The position numbers were made by a program, and so were the translations under genes. From positions 1 to 64,000 of the forward strand of contig DATGHC010000033.1 of assembly GCA_035308165.1 (NCBI GenBank): a stretch of DNA of 64,000 bases, in the 5' to 3' direction. This stretch comes from DASTCZ01 sp035308165 (GTDB lineage Bacteria > Acidobacteriota > Terriglobia > Acidiferrales > UBA7541). Below the pieces are notes generated by a model that saw only the letters and a program-made list of their open reading frames with translations, did no database searches and was not told the origin of the DNA. Of the stretch, positions 33,868 to 42,423 are shown piece after piece (positions within the stretch are counted from its first letter, which is position 1; each line of letters begins with the position of its first letter).

Positions 33868-35379
33868 ATGAAATTCCGCAGAGCAATCAAAGTCGCATGT
33901 GTATTTCTAATTGCGTGCTATCCGTGCGCGGGCGGCGACGCCGATCTCACTATCTACAATCAGAATTTCGCCGTGGTGCGGGAGATGGTGCCGCTTGATT
34001 TGAAGAAGGGGATTACGGAGGTCCGCCTGACCGACATGACGGGAAGCCTGGAGCCGGATTCCGTGATGCTGAGAGATCCGCAAGGGAAGCACGCCTTGCG
34101 AATCGTGGAGCAAAGTTATCGCGCGGATCCAGTCTCTCAGGGATTGTTGCTGGCGCTGAATGAAGGCAAGACCATCGATTTCCTAGTTCAAGAGCAAGGT
34201 AGGAATGAGGTTGTGCAAGGGAAAATTGTGCGCAGCGGATACACGCTGGCGGGATCGAGTTTTGTACAGACGCAATACGGCATGCAGCAAGTTGGGAACG
34301 ATCAACCGGATCAGCCGATTATTGAGATCGGTGGGAAATTGCGATTTGGATTGCCTGGAACACCGCTGTTTCCGCCATTGTTGGATGAGACGATCGTGAA
34401 GCCCACATTGAGCTGGCAAATTCAAAGCGAAACGGCGGGGCGAGTGAATGCAGAGTTGAGCTACGTGACGGGCGGATTGAATTGGGATGCTGCGTACAAC
34501 GTGGTGGCGCCGGAGACGGGCGACCTGCTCGATTTGACGGGCTGGGTGACGATGCGGAATCAGACGGGGAAGACGTTTGAGAACGCGAGGATCAAGTTGA
34601 TGGCGGGGAATGTGAACAAAGTGCAGATGGTGCGAGACGTTCAACAATTTGCGATCGCGGCAAATTTATCTTCTGGGGGCTTCGGGGGCCAGCCGCCCGT
34701 GACCGAGAAGAAATTCGACGAGTACCACCTTTACGAACTGCACCAGCCAACGACGTTGCACGACAAGGAAACGAAGCAAGTTGAATTTACAAGCGCGTCG
34801 GGAGTCCAGTCGAATCGCTACTATGTGTATGACGGATTCAAGATTGACTCCAATCGTTACCAGGGATGGGGAGTTGAAACTATACGGCAGCAGAGTGATT
34901 ACGGCACGCAATCCAATCCCAGCGTGTGGGTGATGCGTGAATTTGCGAACACCACGGCCAATCACCTGGGGATTCCGCTCCCAGCGGGGCGGATCCGCTT
35001 CTATCGAAGGGACACGGACGGGCATTTGGAATTCACAGGCGAGAACATGATCGAGCACACGGCGCAGGATGAGACGCTGCACATCTTCACAGGCACGGCG
35101 TTTGATATAGTGGGTGAGCGGAAGCAAACCAGCTATCGAATCAATCAGAATCAAAATGCGCGGGCAGTGGATGAATCGTTCGAGATTAAATTGCGTAATC
35201 ACACCAAGGAGGCGGTGGAAATTCGCGTTGTGGAACACTTGTATCGCGGGTATACGTGGACGATTGGGGAGCATTCGGATCCCTTTCAGCAGACCGACAG
35301 CCGGACTGCAGAATTTCGAGTGAAGGTGGAGCCGGGTGGAGAGAAAACGGTGACGTATGCAGTGCACTACACCTGGTAG
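33868..35379 (+). CDS. DUF4139 domain exported protein
   Basis: A 503-residue protein with a signal peptide (about 1-21, ending CYPCAGG) followed by ADLTIYNQNFAVVREMVPLD, the opening of proteins with an N-terminal DUF4140-like beta domain, and the DUF4139 core: ELSYVTGGLNWDAAYNVVAP, GWVTMRNQTGKTFENARIKL and AGNVNKVQ. The last third, with SVWVMREFANTTANHLGIPL and ending in KVEPGGEKTVTYAVHYTW, is also typical. The function of DUF4139 is unknown; some eukaryotic relatives are called mucoidy inhibitor A-like. ATG 33868 follows a G-rich ribosome site. It converges on the S9 peptidase gene. Confidence 0.85.
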   Translation: MKFRRAIKVACVFLIACYPCAGGDADLTIYNQNFAVVREMVPLDLKKGITEVRLTDMTGSLEPDSVMLRDPQGKHALRIVEQSYRADPVSQGLLLALNEGKTIDFLVQEQGRNEVVQGKIVRSGYTLAGSSFVQTQYGMQQVGNDQPDQPIIEIGGKLRFGLPGTPLFPPLLDETIVKPTLSWQIQSETAGRVNAELSYVTGGLNWDAAYNVVAPETGDLLDLTGWVTMRNQTGKTFENARIKLMAGNVNKVQMVRDVQQFAIAANLSSGGFGGQPPVTEKKFDEYHLYELHQPTTLHDKETKQVEFTSASGVQSNRYYVYDGFKIDSNRYQGWGVETIRQQSDYGTQSNPSVWVMREFANTTANHLGIPLPAGRIRFYRRDTDGHLEFTGENMIEHTAQDETLHIFTGTAFDIVGERKQTSYRINQNQNARAVDESFEIKLRNHTKEAVEIRVVEHLYRGYTWTIGEHSDPFQQTDSRTAEFRVKVEPGGEKTVTYAVHYTW

Positions 35380-35441
35380 AAACGAATGGTGCATGCGACC
35401 TCATTAAAATGGGTTAATTGTTTCAGGGCGAACGGAGCACA

Positions 35442-35457
35442 CAGCCAGAAATGGCTG
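35442..35457. terminator. Possible bidirectional hairpin between convergent genes
   Basis: CAGCCA-GAAA-TGGCTG is a 6-bp stem with a GNRA tetraloop midway between the convergent stops at 35379 and 35505. No T-run flanks it, so its role is uncertain. Confidence 0.3.
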
Positions 35458-35504
35458 GGCCACTAAACACTGCCTCGCGCTGAGTTCATCTGTTGGGAAA
35501 GCGT

Positions 35505-38432
35505 TCAGTAGACGCCCGTTTCCTTTTTAAGGCGCTCCTTTTCGGTGTCTTTATCCAAGAACGGGATTCCATTGATCATCCAGTCGGGTTTGGGCGCACC
35601 TTTCAGGAAATAATCGAAATATTGTTGCATGCGGACGGTGAAGTCTTTTTGGTCGGGGCGGCGAACGATTCCGTGGGGTTCGCCGTTGTAGGTGAACATG
35701 TAAACTTCCTTGCCGAGGCGGCGCAGCGCCAGGTAATACTCAATGCCCTGATACCACGGGACGGCGTTGTCGGCGTCATTCTGCAAAATCAGGATGGGAG
35801 TGGTGACGCGATCGGCCATGAAGATGGAGGAATTCTCAATGTATTTGAGAGGCGCCTGCCAGGGCGATCCGCCGATACGGGTCTGCGAACGCTCATATTG
35901 AAATTGGCGCGGCAGGCCAGGTCCCCAGCGGATGCCGTCGTAGGCCGAGATCATGTCCACGACAGGCGCACCGGCTTCGACAGCGCGGAACCGTTTCGTT
36001 TGAGTGATCATGTAGGCGATCTGGTAGCCGCCCCAACTGTGGCCTTCAATGCCGATGGCGTTTTCATCCACGAAACCCTTGGCGACCACGGAATCGATCG
36101 CCGGGAGAACGCATTTCAGCGCGCTCTGGCCTGGATTGCCGATGGTGTAGACGATGTCGGGTTCAAGAATCAGGTAGCCGTTGCTGGTGTAAAACGTGGG
36201 AACGATGGTGTGGCTGGGGCGTGGCGCGACGTAGGCGTGCACATTATTTGAAAGCTTCTCGTAGATGTAGACGATCATCGGATATTTTTTCTTGGGGTCG
36301 AAATTCTCGGGCTTGTATAGCGTGCCCTTAAGTTCGACGCCGTCGGTATTGCGGAAATGGATCAGCTCCGCGGTACCCCACAGGACTTGAGATTGTTGCG
36401 GATTGGCATTGGTGACCTTTTGGAGTTTCGAGAAATTGGAATCGGTGATGAGCAGGTCGGGGAATTCCTGAAAGGTAGATGCAGCGAGGACCATGACATC
36501 CGCATCTTTCGCTTTGAGCGGCGCTGTGAATGCTTTTGCAGCGAAGACGAGTTTCTGGGGAGGATCTTTGGCGTCCACTTGCGTGCGATAGAAGCCGGTG
36601 TCGTAGGTTTGTTCATCTGTCGCGCGGAGATATAGTGGTTTCGCGGGATCGATCCAACGACCTTCCGGATCACGAACATCGGAGCCAATGCGAGCATAGC
36701 GGAATTCGAGATGAGCAGACCGCCCCACTCCGCGGGTTAAGTTGATTGCTTCGCTGCCGTCGGGCGTCATTCGCCAAACATCGTATTTGTCATAGAGAAG
36801 GATGTACTTCCCATCCTTAGTCCAACCGGCGCCCCCATAGGAGGGAGGCGGCGCGGGGTGGTCGTCATCCTCCCGCCAGAAATTCACGCCGCGATTCGCG
36901 GTCAGATTCACGGTTTTACCATCGGGGAGGGAGACGCTCACCCAGTTCTTGTCCACGTAGTAGTAGGCGTGTTTTCCATCCGGGGCCATGGAAAGGGCGT
37001 TGGCCTGTTTTTTCACCAGCAAGCGGCGATCGCCCGTGAGTGTGTTCACCAGAAAGTAGTCGGAGTATTCGGTGTCGTATTCCAGCACCGGACCATATTC
37101 GCGATCATCGGCGCCGATGGCCCAAAGACCATCCTCGCTGGGAGTTACATCGCGCAGGGTGAAGTCGGCGAGCTGGACGAATTTCTTTTCCGGCAGGTGA
37201 TAAACGGCGCGGTAAGTGCGCTCTCTCTCGGTTTTGGCGCGAACCTTTTGCATGGGCTGGATGTGCTCGTCTTTCCAGCTCCATAGGTCGGCGTTGACTT
37301 TGTCGTCGGCAAGCAGTTCGGTTGCGGGATCGGGTTCAGGAGCGTCGGGAGGAGCGCAGCCAAAGAAGATACGCTTGCCATCGTGGCTGAAGCTGACGGC
37401 GCCCTTGTCGCTGATGACGAAACCGCTGTGAAATCCGGGAGTGGAGACGGAGACCAATTCGTTGGTGACGTCTGAAGTGCCGCGCGGCCACTGGTAGAGT
37501 TTGAATTTCGGCTGTTTGGATTTGGCGTCGTCACGATCGCTCAAGAATGCGAGCTGAGTTTGATCATAATCCCAGGTAAGACGGACATATTTACCGGGGC
37601 CAGCGAGCAGGGCACGCGGGGCGGCGTCGCTGCTTGTGGTCACAAGGAAGAGGCCATTTGTTTCTTCCTTGTGGGAGGCGACCGCGTAAACCAGAGTGGC
37701 GCCATCTTTAGAGAGCGTATACGCAAGGGCATCCGGGAAGGTGTGCTCGGCTTGCGTGGATAAATTACGCAGGACCAAATCGCTGCCATATTCTTTCTTA
37801 GGAGCGCGTCCGGCGCCGGTGGAACCTCCTTGTGGCGCGCCCTCTTCCGTCGCGGAATTTCCTCTCCCTCCTCCAGCAGGCCTGGTCGGTAGCGGTTCGT
37901 GAAGGTAAGCAATCATGCCGGCGGATTTTTCCGGGACTTCAAAACTTTTGACGCGTTCAATTCGAGTGGCGGTACCGGAAGTAAGATCTACGATGACCAA
38001 AGTATTTTTGGGCATTTCATCGGGGCGCTTTTTATCCCGCTTGGCCTTGTCGGTGTCGGCCTTGGGAGGGAACGCGGAGAAGACGAGGTAGTGGCTATCC
38101 GCAGTAAATGACATGGTTATCTGCGGAACCGGAGGCGGCTGATCGCTTTCGGGATCGGGCAGGCCGGGCGCGGGGCGCGCTCCAGCAGGCTGGCGCCACT
38201 CGACACCCGATTGGAGATTGCGGACGACGACTTCGCCATCGCCCTCCTCTGGAAAGAGGCCATAGGCAAGGAACTTTCCGTCGTTCGAGAGCGCCTGATT
38301 CTGGATGTTGCGCCAGCTATCGTAGTCCTGATGAGTGAGGGGCCGTTTGGTTTGGGCGGATGCAAGAGGCGTGATGAGAAGGATGAAAATCGCGACAGAT
38401 TTGCCACAAAGAGATACAAAGTTAGTTCTCAT
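35505..38432 (-). CDS. Secreted S9 family peptidase (prolyl oligopeptidase type)
   Basis: A 975-residue exported peptidase with a signal peptide (about 1-26, ending TPLASAQ), a beta-propeller-like N-terminal part and an alpha/beta hydrolase domain at the C-terminus. The nucleophile elbow is GIEGHSWGGYQIAYM near residue 800, the acid probably in LILQNDADNAVPW near 890 and the base His in YNGEPHGI near 920. A Gly-rich linker (RPAGGGRGNSATEEG) interrupts the propeller near 185-200, as in the other S9 gene at 10786. It probably releases peptides or amino acids in the periplasm or outside. The gene is convergent with DUF4139 and divergent from otsA across a 270-bp gap. Confidence 0.9.
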   Translation of the reverse strand: MRTNFVSLCGKSVAIFILLITPLASAQTKRPLTHQDYDSWRNIQNQALSNDGKFLAYGLFPEEGDGEVVVRNLQSGVEWRQPAGARPAPGLPDPESDQPPPVPQITMSFTADSHYLVFSAFPPKADTDKAKRDKKRPDEMPKNTLVIVDLTSGTATRIERVKSFEVPEKSAGMIAYLHEPLPTRPAGGGRGNSATEEGAPQGGSTGAGRAPKKEYGSDLVLRNLSTQAEHTFPDALAYTLSKDGATLVYAVASHKEETNGLFLVTTSSDAAPRALLAGPGKYVRLTWDYDQTQLAFLSDRDDAKSKQPKFKLYQWPRGTSDVTNELVSVSTPGFHSGFVISDKGAVSFSHDGKRIFFGCAPPDAPEPDPATELLADDKVNADLWSWKDEHIQPMQKVRAKTERERTYRAVYHLPEKKFVQLADFTLRDVTPSEDGLWAIGADDREYGPVLEYDTEYSDYFLVNTLTGDRRLLVKKQANALSMAPDGKHAYYYVDKNWVSVSLPDGKTVNLTANRGVNFWREDDDHPAPPPSYGGAGWTKDGKYILLYDKYDVWRMTPDGSEAINLTRGVGRSAHLEFRYARIGSDVRDPEGRWIDPAKPLYLRATDEQTYDTGFYRTQVDAKDPPQKLVFAAKAFTAPLKAKDADVMVLAASTFQEFPDLLITDSNFSKLQKVTNANPQQSQVLWGTAELIHFRNTDGVELKGTLYKPENFDPKKKYPMIVYIYEKLSNNVHAYVAPRPSHTIVPTFYTSNGYLILEPDIVYTIGNPGQSALKCVLPAIDSVVAKGFVDENAIGIEGHSWGGYQIAYMITQTKRFRAVEAGAPVVDMISAYDGIRWGPGLPRQFQYERSQTRIGGSPWQAPLKYIENSSIFMADRVTTPILILQNDADNAVPWYQGIEYYLALRRLGKEVYMFTYNGEPHGIVRRPDQKDFTVRMQQYFDYFLKGAPKPDWMINGIPFLDKDTEKERLKKETGVY

Positions 38433-38702
38433 GATGGCGGGGAATTTAGCAGAAGCCAGATATCAAGTCCACGATTGGTTCAGACATCGTGAAAACTGCC
38501 AGACGGGGTAAAGAATGCATGGCAGATTGGATCGCCGGAATTTAAGTCCTTGCAGATGAAGAAGTTATTCCCCCTGCATATGGCACCGCTCTTGCTACAG
38601 TGAACTGTGTATTCTTCCGGCTATCTTCTTCAATTATAAAGTGATAGTTAAAGATCGCTCACGAATTAGGGGCTTAGTTAACTTGGAACGCGGGGGCGGG
38701 AC

Positions 38703-40964
38703 ATGAAACTCAGCCTACGATTGATTGCATGCCTGGTGGTCAGCATAAGCCTGGTTACATTCGTTGTGGCACGGAGCCAGGTGCGGTCGGAGAAACTTGG
38801 CCTGCGCACTGACCTTGCCAGGCGCGCGGAAATCCTGACAGAAAGTTTGCAGGAAAACGTTGAGCCGGTGCTGCAGCAGGGCGACCGAAGGCAGCTTCAG
38901 AAGATCGTGGAGCGGTTTGGCGACCGGGAGCACTTGGCCGGAGTGGCCGTGTATGACGGCGACGCTAAATTGCTGGCCGCCAGTGCGCAGCTAGGTCCAC
39001 ACGCACAGTTCCCACCGAACGTCTTTACGGAATCAAAGAACAATGACAAAGGCGCAGGCGGATTCGCGCAGGTTGGCGACGCGACGATGTATGTGTACGC
39101 GTTGCCGATGCACCATTTTGCGGACGTGATCGGAGTGCTGGTTACATTTCACGACGCTACATACATTGAAGCGCAGAGTTCCGCGATATGGCGCGATGCC
39201 ATCTGGCATGATGCCGCGCAAGTGTTGCTGATCGTGTTGATCACCTACGTGATGATGCGATGGTCGGTGATGGGGCCAATTGCACGAATGTCGCAGTGGA
39301 TGAAGGACTTGCGTACCGGCAAGGCTGGGCCAATTCCTGAGGCCTCCGGATCAGATCTGCTGGGCGACCTGACATCCGAGGCCACCCAGCTGGCGCAACA
39401 TTTGAATGAAGCGCGGATGTCCGCGAAGGAGGAAGCGCGCCTGCGCGAGGCCGGGGATTCGCAGTGGACGCCGGAGCGGCTGCGCGTGGGTGTCCGGAGA
39501 AAATTGCGCGGTAACACATTGTTCGTAGTGTCCAACCGCGAGCCGTACATGCACGTTCACCGCGGAAAGGGAATCGAAGTGCAAGTACCCGCGAGCGGGC
39601 TGGTGACGGCGCTCGAGCCGATTCTGGTGGCGTGCGAGGGGACCTGGATCGCTCACGGGTCAGCGGATGCGGACCGAGAAACTGTGGATGCAAATGACCG
39701 CCTGCGAGTGCCCCCCGAAAATCCGCACTACACCTTGCGCCGCGTCTGGCTCACGAAAGAAGAGGAAGAGGGGTACTACTACGGATTTTCCAATGAAGGG
39801 ATCTGGCCGCTGTGCCATATCGCCCATACGAGGCCCACTTTCCGCGCGTCGGATTGGGAGCAATACCGCCAGGTGAACGAAAAATTCGCGCGGGCGGTCT
39901 TGCAGGAGACAGCGAATGCGGAAAAGCCGTTCATATTGATACAGGACTATCACTTCGCGTTGCTGCCTCGGCTAATCAAGGAGGCGCGGCCGGATGCGCG
40001 AGTGGCAATTTTCTGGCACATACCGTGGCCCAACCCGGAAGCATTCGGGATTTGTCCGTGGGAGAAGGAGTTGCTGGACGGATTGCTGGGGGCGGATTTG
40101 GTCAGCTTCCACATTCAGGCGCACTGCAATAATTTTCTGGAGACCGTGGACCACGCCATTCAAAGCCGGATTGAGTGGGATCGCTTTGTGGTCAATCGGA
40201 ACAACCACTATACGGCGGTGCGGCCGCATCCCATCAGCGTGGCCTTTCCGGATTGGAAGAAGGAGCCGGGCAGCGCGACCAAAGCTCTGCAAAACCGGCA
40301 GGCCATTTTGGAAGGGCTTGGTTCAGAATCCCTATTCCTGGGCGTCGGGGTGGACCGGGTCGATTACACCAAGGGTCTCGTGGAGCGATTCCGCGGAATT
40401 GAGCGGTTTCTGGAGAAGTATCCGCACTACGTCAAGCAATTCACATTTGCGCAATTCGGCGCGCCCAGCCGGACGAACATCCCTCGCTACCAGCATTTTT
40501 TTGAGGAGGTGGAGGCGGAAGCCAAGCGGATCAACGAGCGATTCCAGAGCGAAAGGTGGAAGCCGATTGTTTTTTTCAACACGCATCACAGCCATAAGGA
40601 AATTGATCCCTATTATCGGGCGGCGGATTTATGCATGGTGACATCGTTGCATGATGGGATGAATCTGGTGGCAAAGGAATTTATTGCCGCTCGGAGCGAT
40701 GACGATGGAGTGCTGATTTTGAGCCAATTCACAGGGGCAAGCCGCGAATTGCATGATGCGTTGCTCGTGAATCCTTATGACGTAGAGCAGCTGGCGGAAG
40801 CGATCCGTCGCGCTTTGGAAATGCAGCCGGAAGAAAGACACGCGCGGATGGTAAGAATGCGGCAAACTGTGAAGGAGCACAACGTGTACCGGTGGGCGGC
40901 AGAGTTGATATCGGAGCTGGCAGAGATTCGGTTGGATACGCCGGAAACGGTAGAGACTCGTTGA
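38703..40964 (+). CDS. otsA: Trehalose-6-phosphate synthase fused to an N-terminal membrane sensor/HAMP-like module
   Basis: A 753-residue protein. Residues 1-24 are a TM helix, about 25-165 an extracytoplasmic domain (LARRAEILTESLQENVEPVL, AGVAVYDGDAKLLAASAQLG), about 168-190 a second TM helix (VLLIVLITYVMMRWSVMGPI), and then a HAMP-like linker with MSQWMKDLRTGKAGPI. From about 265 a complete GT20 domain follows: LFVVSNREPYMHVHRGKGIE, IQDYHFALLPRLIKEARPDA, FWHIPWPNPEAFGICPWEKE, VDRVDYTKGLVERFRG and SLHDGMNLVAKEF. GT20 enzymes join glucose from a nucleotide sugar to glucose-6-phosphate to make trehalose-6-phosphate. A membrane-tethered, possibly signal-gated form is unusual. It is the first gene of an overlapping operon. 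Confidence 0.92.
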   Translation: MKLSLRLIACLVVSISLVTFVVARSQVRSEKLGLRTDLARRAEILTESLQENVEPVLQQGDRRQLQKIVERFGDREHLAGVAVYDGDAKLLAASAQLGPHAQFPPNVFTESKNNDKGAGGFAQVGDATMYVYALPMHHFADVIGVLVTFHDATYIEAQSSAIWRDAIWHDAAQVLLIVLITYVMMRWSVMGPIARMSQWMKDLRTGKAGPIPEASGSDLLGDLTSEATQLAQHLNEARMSAKEEARLREAGDSQWTPERLRVGVRRKLRGNTLFVVSNREPYMHVHRGKGIEVQVPASGLVTALEPILVACEGTWIAHGSADADRETVDANDRLRVPPENPHYTLRRVWLTKEEEEGYYYGFSNEGIWPLCHIAHTRPTFRASDWEQYRQVNEKFARAVLQETANAEKPFILIQDYHFALLPRLIKEARPDARVAIFWHIPWPNPEAFGICPWEKELLDGLLGADLVSFHIQAHCNNFLETVDHAIQSRIEWDRFVVNRNNHYTAVRPHPISVAFPDWKKEPGSATKALQNRQAILEGLGSESLFLGVGVDRVDYTKGLVERFRGIERFLEKYPHYVKQFTFAQFGAPSRTNIPRYQHFFEEVEAEAKRINERFQSERWKPIVFFNTHHSHKEIDPYYRAADLCMVTSLHDGMNLVAKEFIAARSDDDGVLILSQFTGASRELHDALLVNPYDVEQLAEAIRRALEMQPEERHARMVRMRQTVKEHNVYRWAAELISELAEIRLDTPETVETR

Positions 40965-41770
40965 AAATTGGGCTGGCGCGGGGCAAGAGTGGAGTGCGGC
41001 GCTTATTTGAATGTTGGCAGGAAGTTTCGCGACAAGTTCGAGAGGCAAGTGAAATCCGCGTCTATCTGGATTTTGACGGGACGCTGGTCGACTATCACGC
41101 TAATCCCGAAGACGTTAAGTTGAGCAGGGAAGCGAAAGCGGCGTTGCGAGCGTTGGCGAAGCATCACAACGTGGATGTGGTGATTGTGAGCGGGCGGCGG
41201 CGCGGAGTACTGGTGCGGCACGTAGAAATTCCCGGAGTGCGTTTTATGGGTTTGTACGGGTGGGAAGACGGGAATATCCCGCGATTGCCGCGGCGAACGA
41301 TTCAGGAGATTCGCCGGTTGCGGAGAACGTTGGCAAGCCTGCCGGCAGAGTTGCCGGGGATTTCGATAGAGGACAAAGGGATCAGCGTGGCAGTGCATTT
41401 TCGAGGGGCCTCCCTCGAAATGAGGAGGCGCGCAGAAAGCAGAGTTCGCAGGGCGCTCGGAAAATTCCAATCGATGGTGCGCGTGATTCGATCGAACGAT
41501 GTTTGGGATGTGGTTCCAAGACAAGTGCGCGGAAAGGGCTTCGCGATGCGAAGGGCACTGCGAGGCGCCGGCCGCCAGGTTTTGCCAATCTATGTTGGGG
41601 ACGACGTGACCGATGAATCCGCGTTCGTGGCTCTTCGTAGAGGGATCACCGTGCTAACCGGGCCCTCGCGGAAAACCGCCGCACAATTCGGGCTGCGGAA
41701 TCCAGGTGAGGTGTGCGCTTTTCTGAAGAAACTGGAAATAGAAATAAATCTTGGGGAGGAGATCCATTGA
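40961..41770 (+). CDS. otsB: Trehalose-6-phosphate phosphatase
   Basis: A 269-residue HAD-superfamily phosphatase that removes the phosphate from trehalose-6-phosphate. Motif I is YLDFDGTLVDYHANPEDVKL with the nucleophile Asp, motif II VVIVSGRRRGVLV, and the late motif GDDVTDESAFVAL with the metal-binding Asp residues; MGLYGWEDG is also typical of OtsB. The start is TTG 40961, whose TTGA overlaps the otsA stop, indicating translational coupling; a longer reading from GTG 40892 would overlap otsA by 73 nt. The protein is basic and soluble. Confidence 0.92.
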   Translation: MKIGLARGKSGVRRLFECWQEVSRQVREASEIRVYLDFDGTLVDYHANPEDVKLSREAKAALRALAKHHNVDVVIVSGRRRGVLVRHVEIPGVRFMGLYGWEDGNIPRLPRRTIQEIRRLRRTLASLPAELPGISIEDKGISVAVHFRGASLEMRRRAESRVRRALGKFQSMVRVIRSNDVWDVVPRQVRGKGFAMRRALRGAGRQVLPIYVGDDVTDESAFVALRRGITVLTGPSRKTAAQFGLRNPGEVCAFLKKLEIEINLGEEIH

Positions 41771-42423
41771 AAAGCGCTGAACATCCATTCCAATTTGTGA
41801 CTGTTTCCTATTTGACGCGCATCGGAAATCAATCGGCGAGAAATCTGGGCGAATTGCGGGACGGGTTGGAAAAGTGCAACGACGCGTCGATTTTCTACCA
41901 CACTTTCCAGAGCCTGGGATGGCACCATTTCTTGACGGAGGGGTTTTCAAATGATTTCGCACAATGGGTTCTGGCGGGGCTGAACCGCGCGGAATTGGCG
42001 GAAAGGTTGGCGGCACTGGACATCCGCGGCTATCTGGACCTGAACGAGTTGCGGACGGACCTGCTGCGCGTGACCGATGAGTTTTGCCAGGCGCATCCCG
42101 ATGAACTCACGCGGCCCGCGTTTGAGCCATTCTATTTTTGCGAAGCGATCGAAGTGACGATGCCGCTGGGATGGGAGGCGAAGACGCTGGAGGAATTTCG
42201 GCGAGGAGTGGAGCATCTCAGCACCGGATCATTTCATTTCCACTTCCTGGTTTCACGGCTGCGCCTGCACTTGCGCACCAACGATTTTTCGCAGTGGTTT
42301 GCAAATGAATTAGGGCTGGAAACTCTTGCGCAACGCATAAATGGAATGGACGTATATACGAATACACTGGACAGCGCGAGAGCGAAGCTCATCGAGTACA
42401 TTGACCAGGAGCTGGCGGCATGA
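41767..42423 (+). CDS. DUF5752 family protein
   Basis: A 218-residue cytoplasmic protein of the DUF5752 type: FQFVTVSYLTRIGNQSARNL, SIFYHTFQSLGWHHFLTEGF, SNDFAQWVLAGLNRAELAER and a second copy of the F-x-x-W motif later (LRTNDFSQWFANELGLETLA). The two FSQW/FAQW segments suggest an internal duplication. The function is unknown; I recall this family mainly near trehalose or other glycosyltransferase genes, as here. The start is TTG 41767, overlapping the otsB stop as TTGA, with a strong GGGGAGGAG ribosome site 5 nt upstream. Its stop overlaps the next ATG (ATGA). It may regulate or assist one of the trehalose enzymes. Confidence 0.8.
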   Translation: MKSAEHPFQFVTVSYLTRIGNQSARNLGELRDGLEKCNDASIFYHTFQSLGWHHFLTEGFSNDFAQWVLAGLNRAELAERLAALDIRGYLDLNELRTDLLRVTDEFCQAHPDELTRPAFEPFYFCEAIEVTMPLGWEAKTLEEFRRGVEHLSTGSFHFHFLVSRLRLHLRTNDFSQWFANELGLETLAQRINGMDVYTNTLDSARAKLIEYIDQELAA

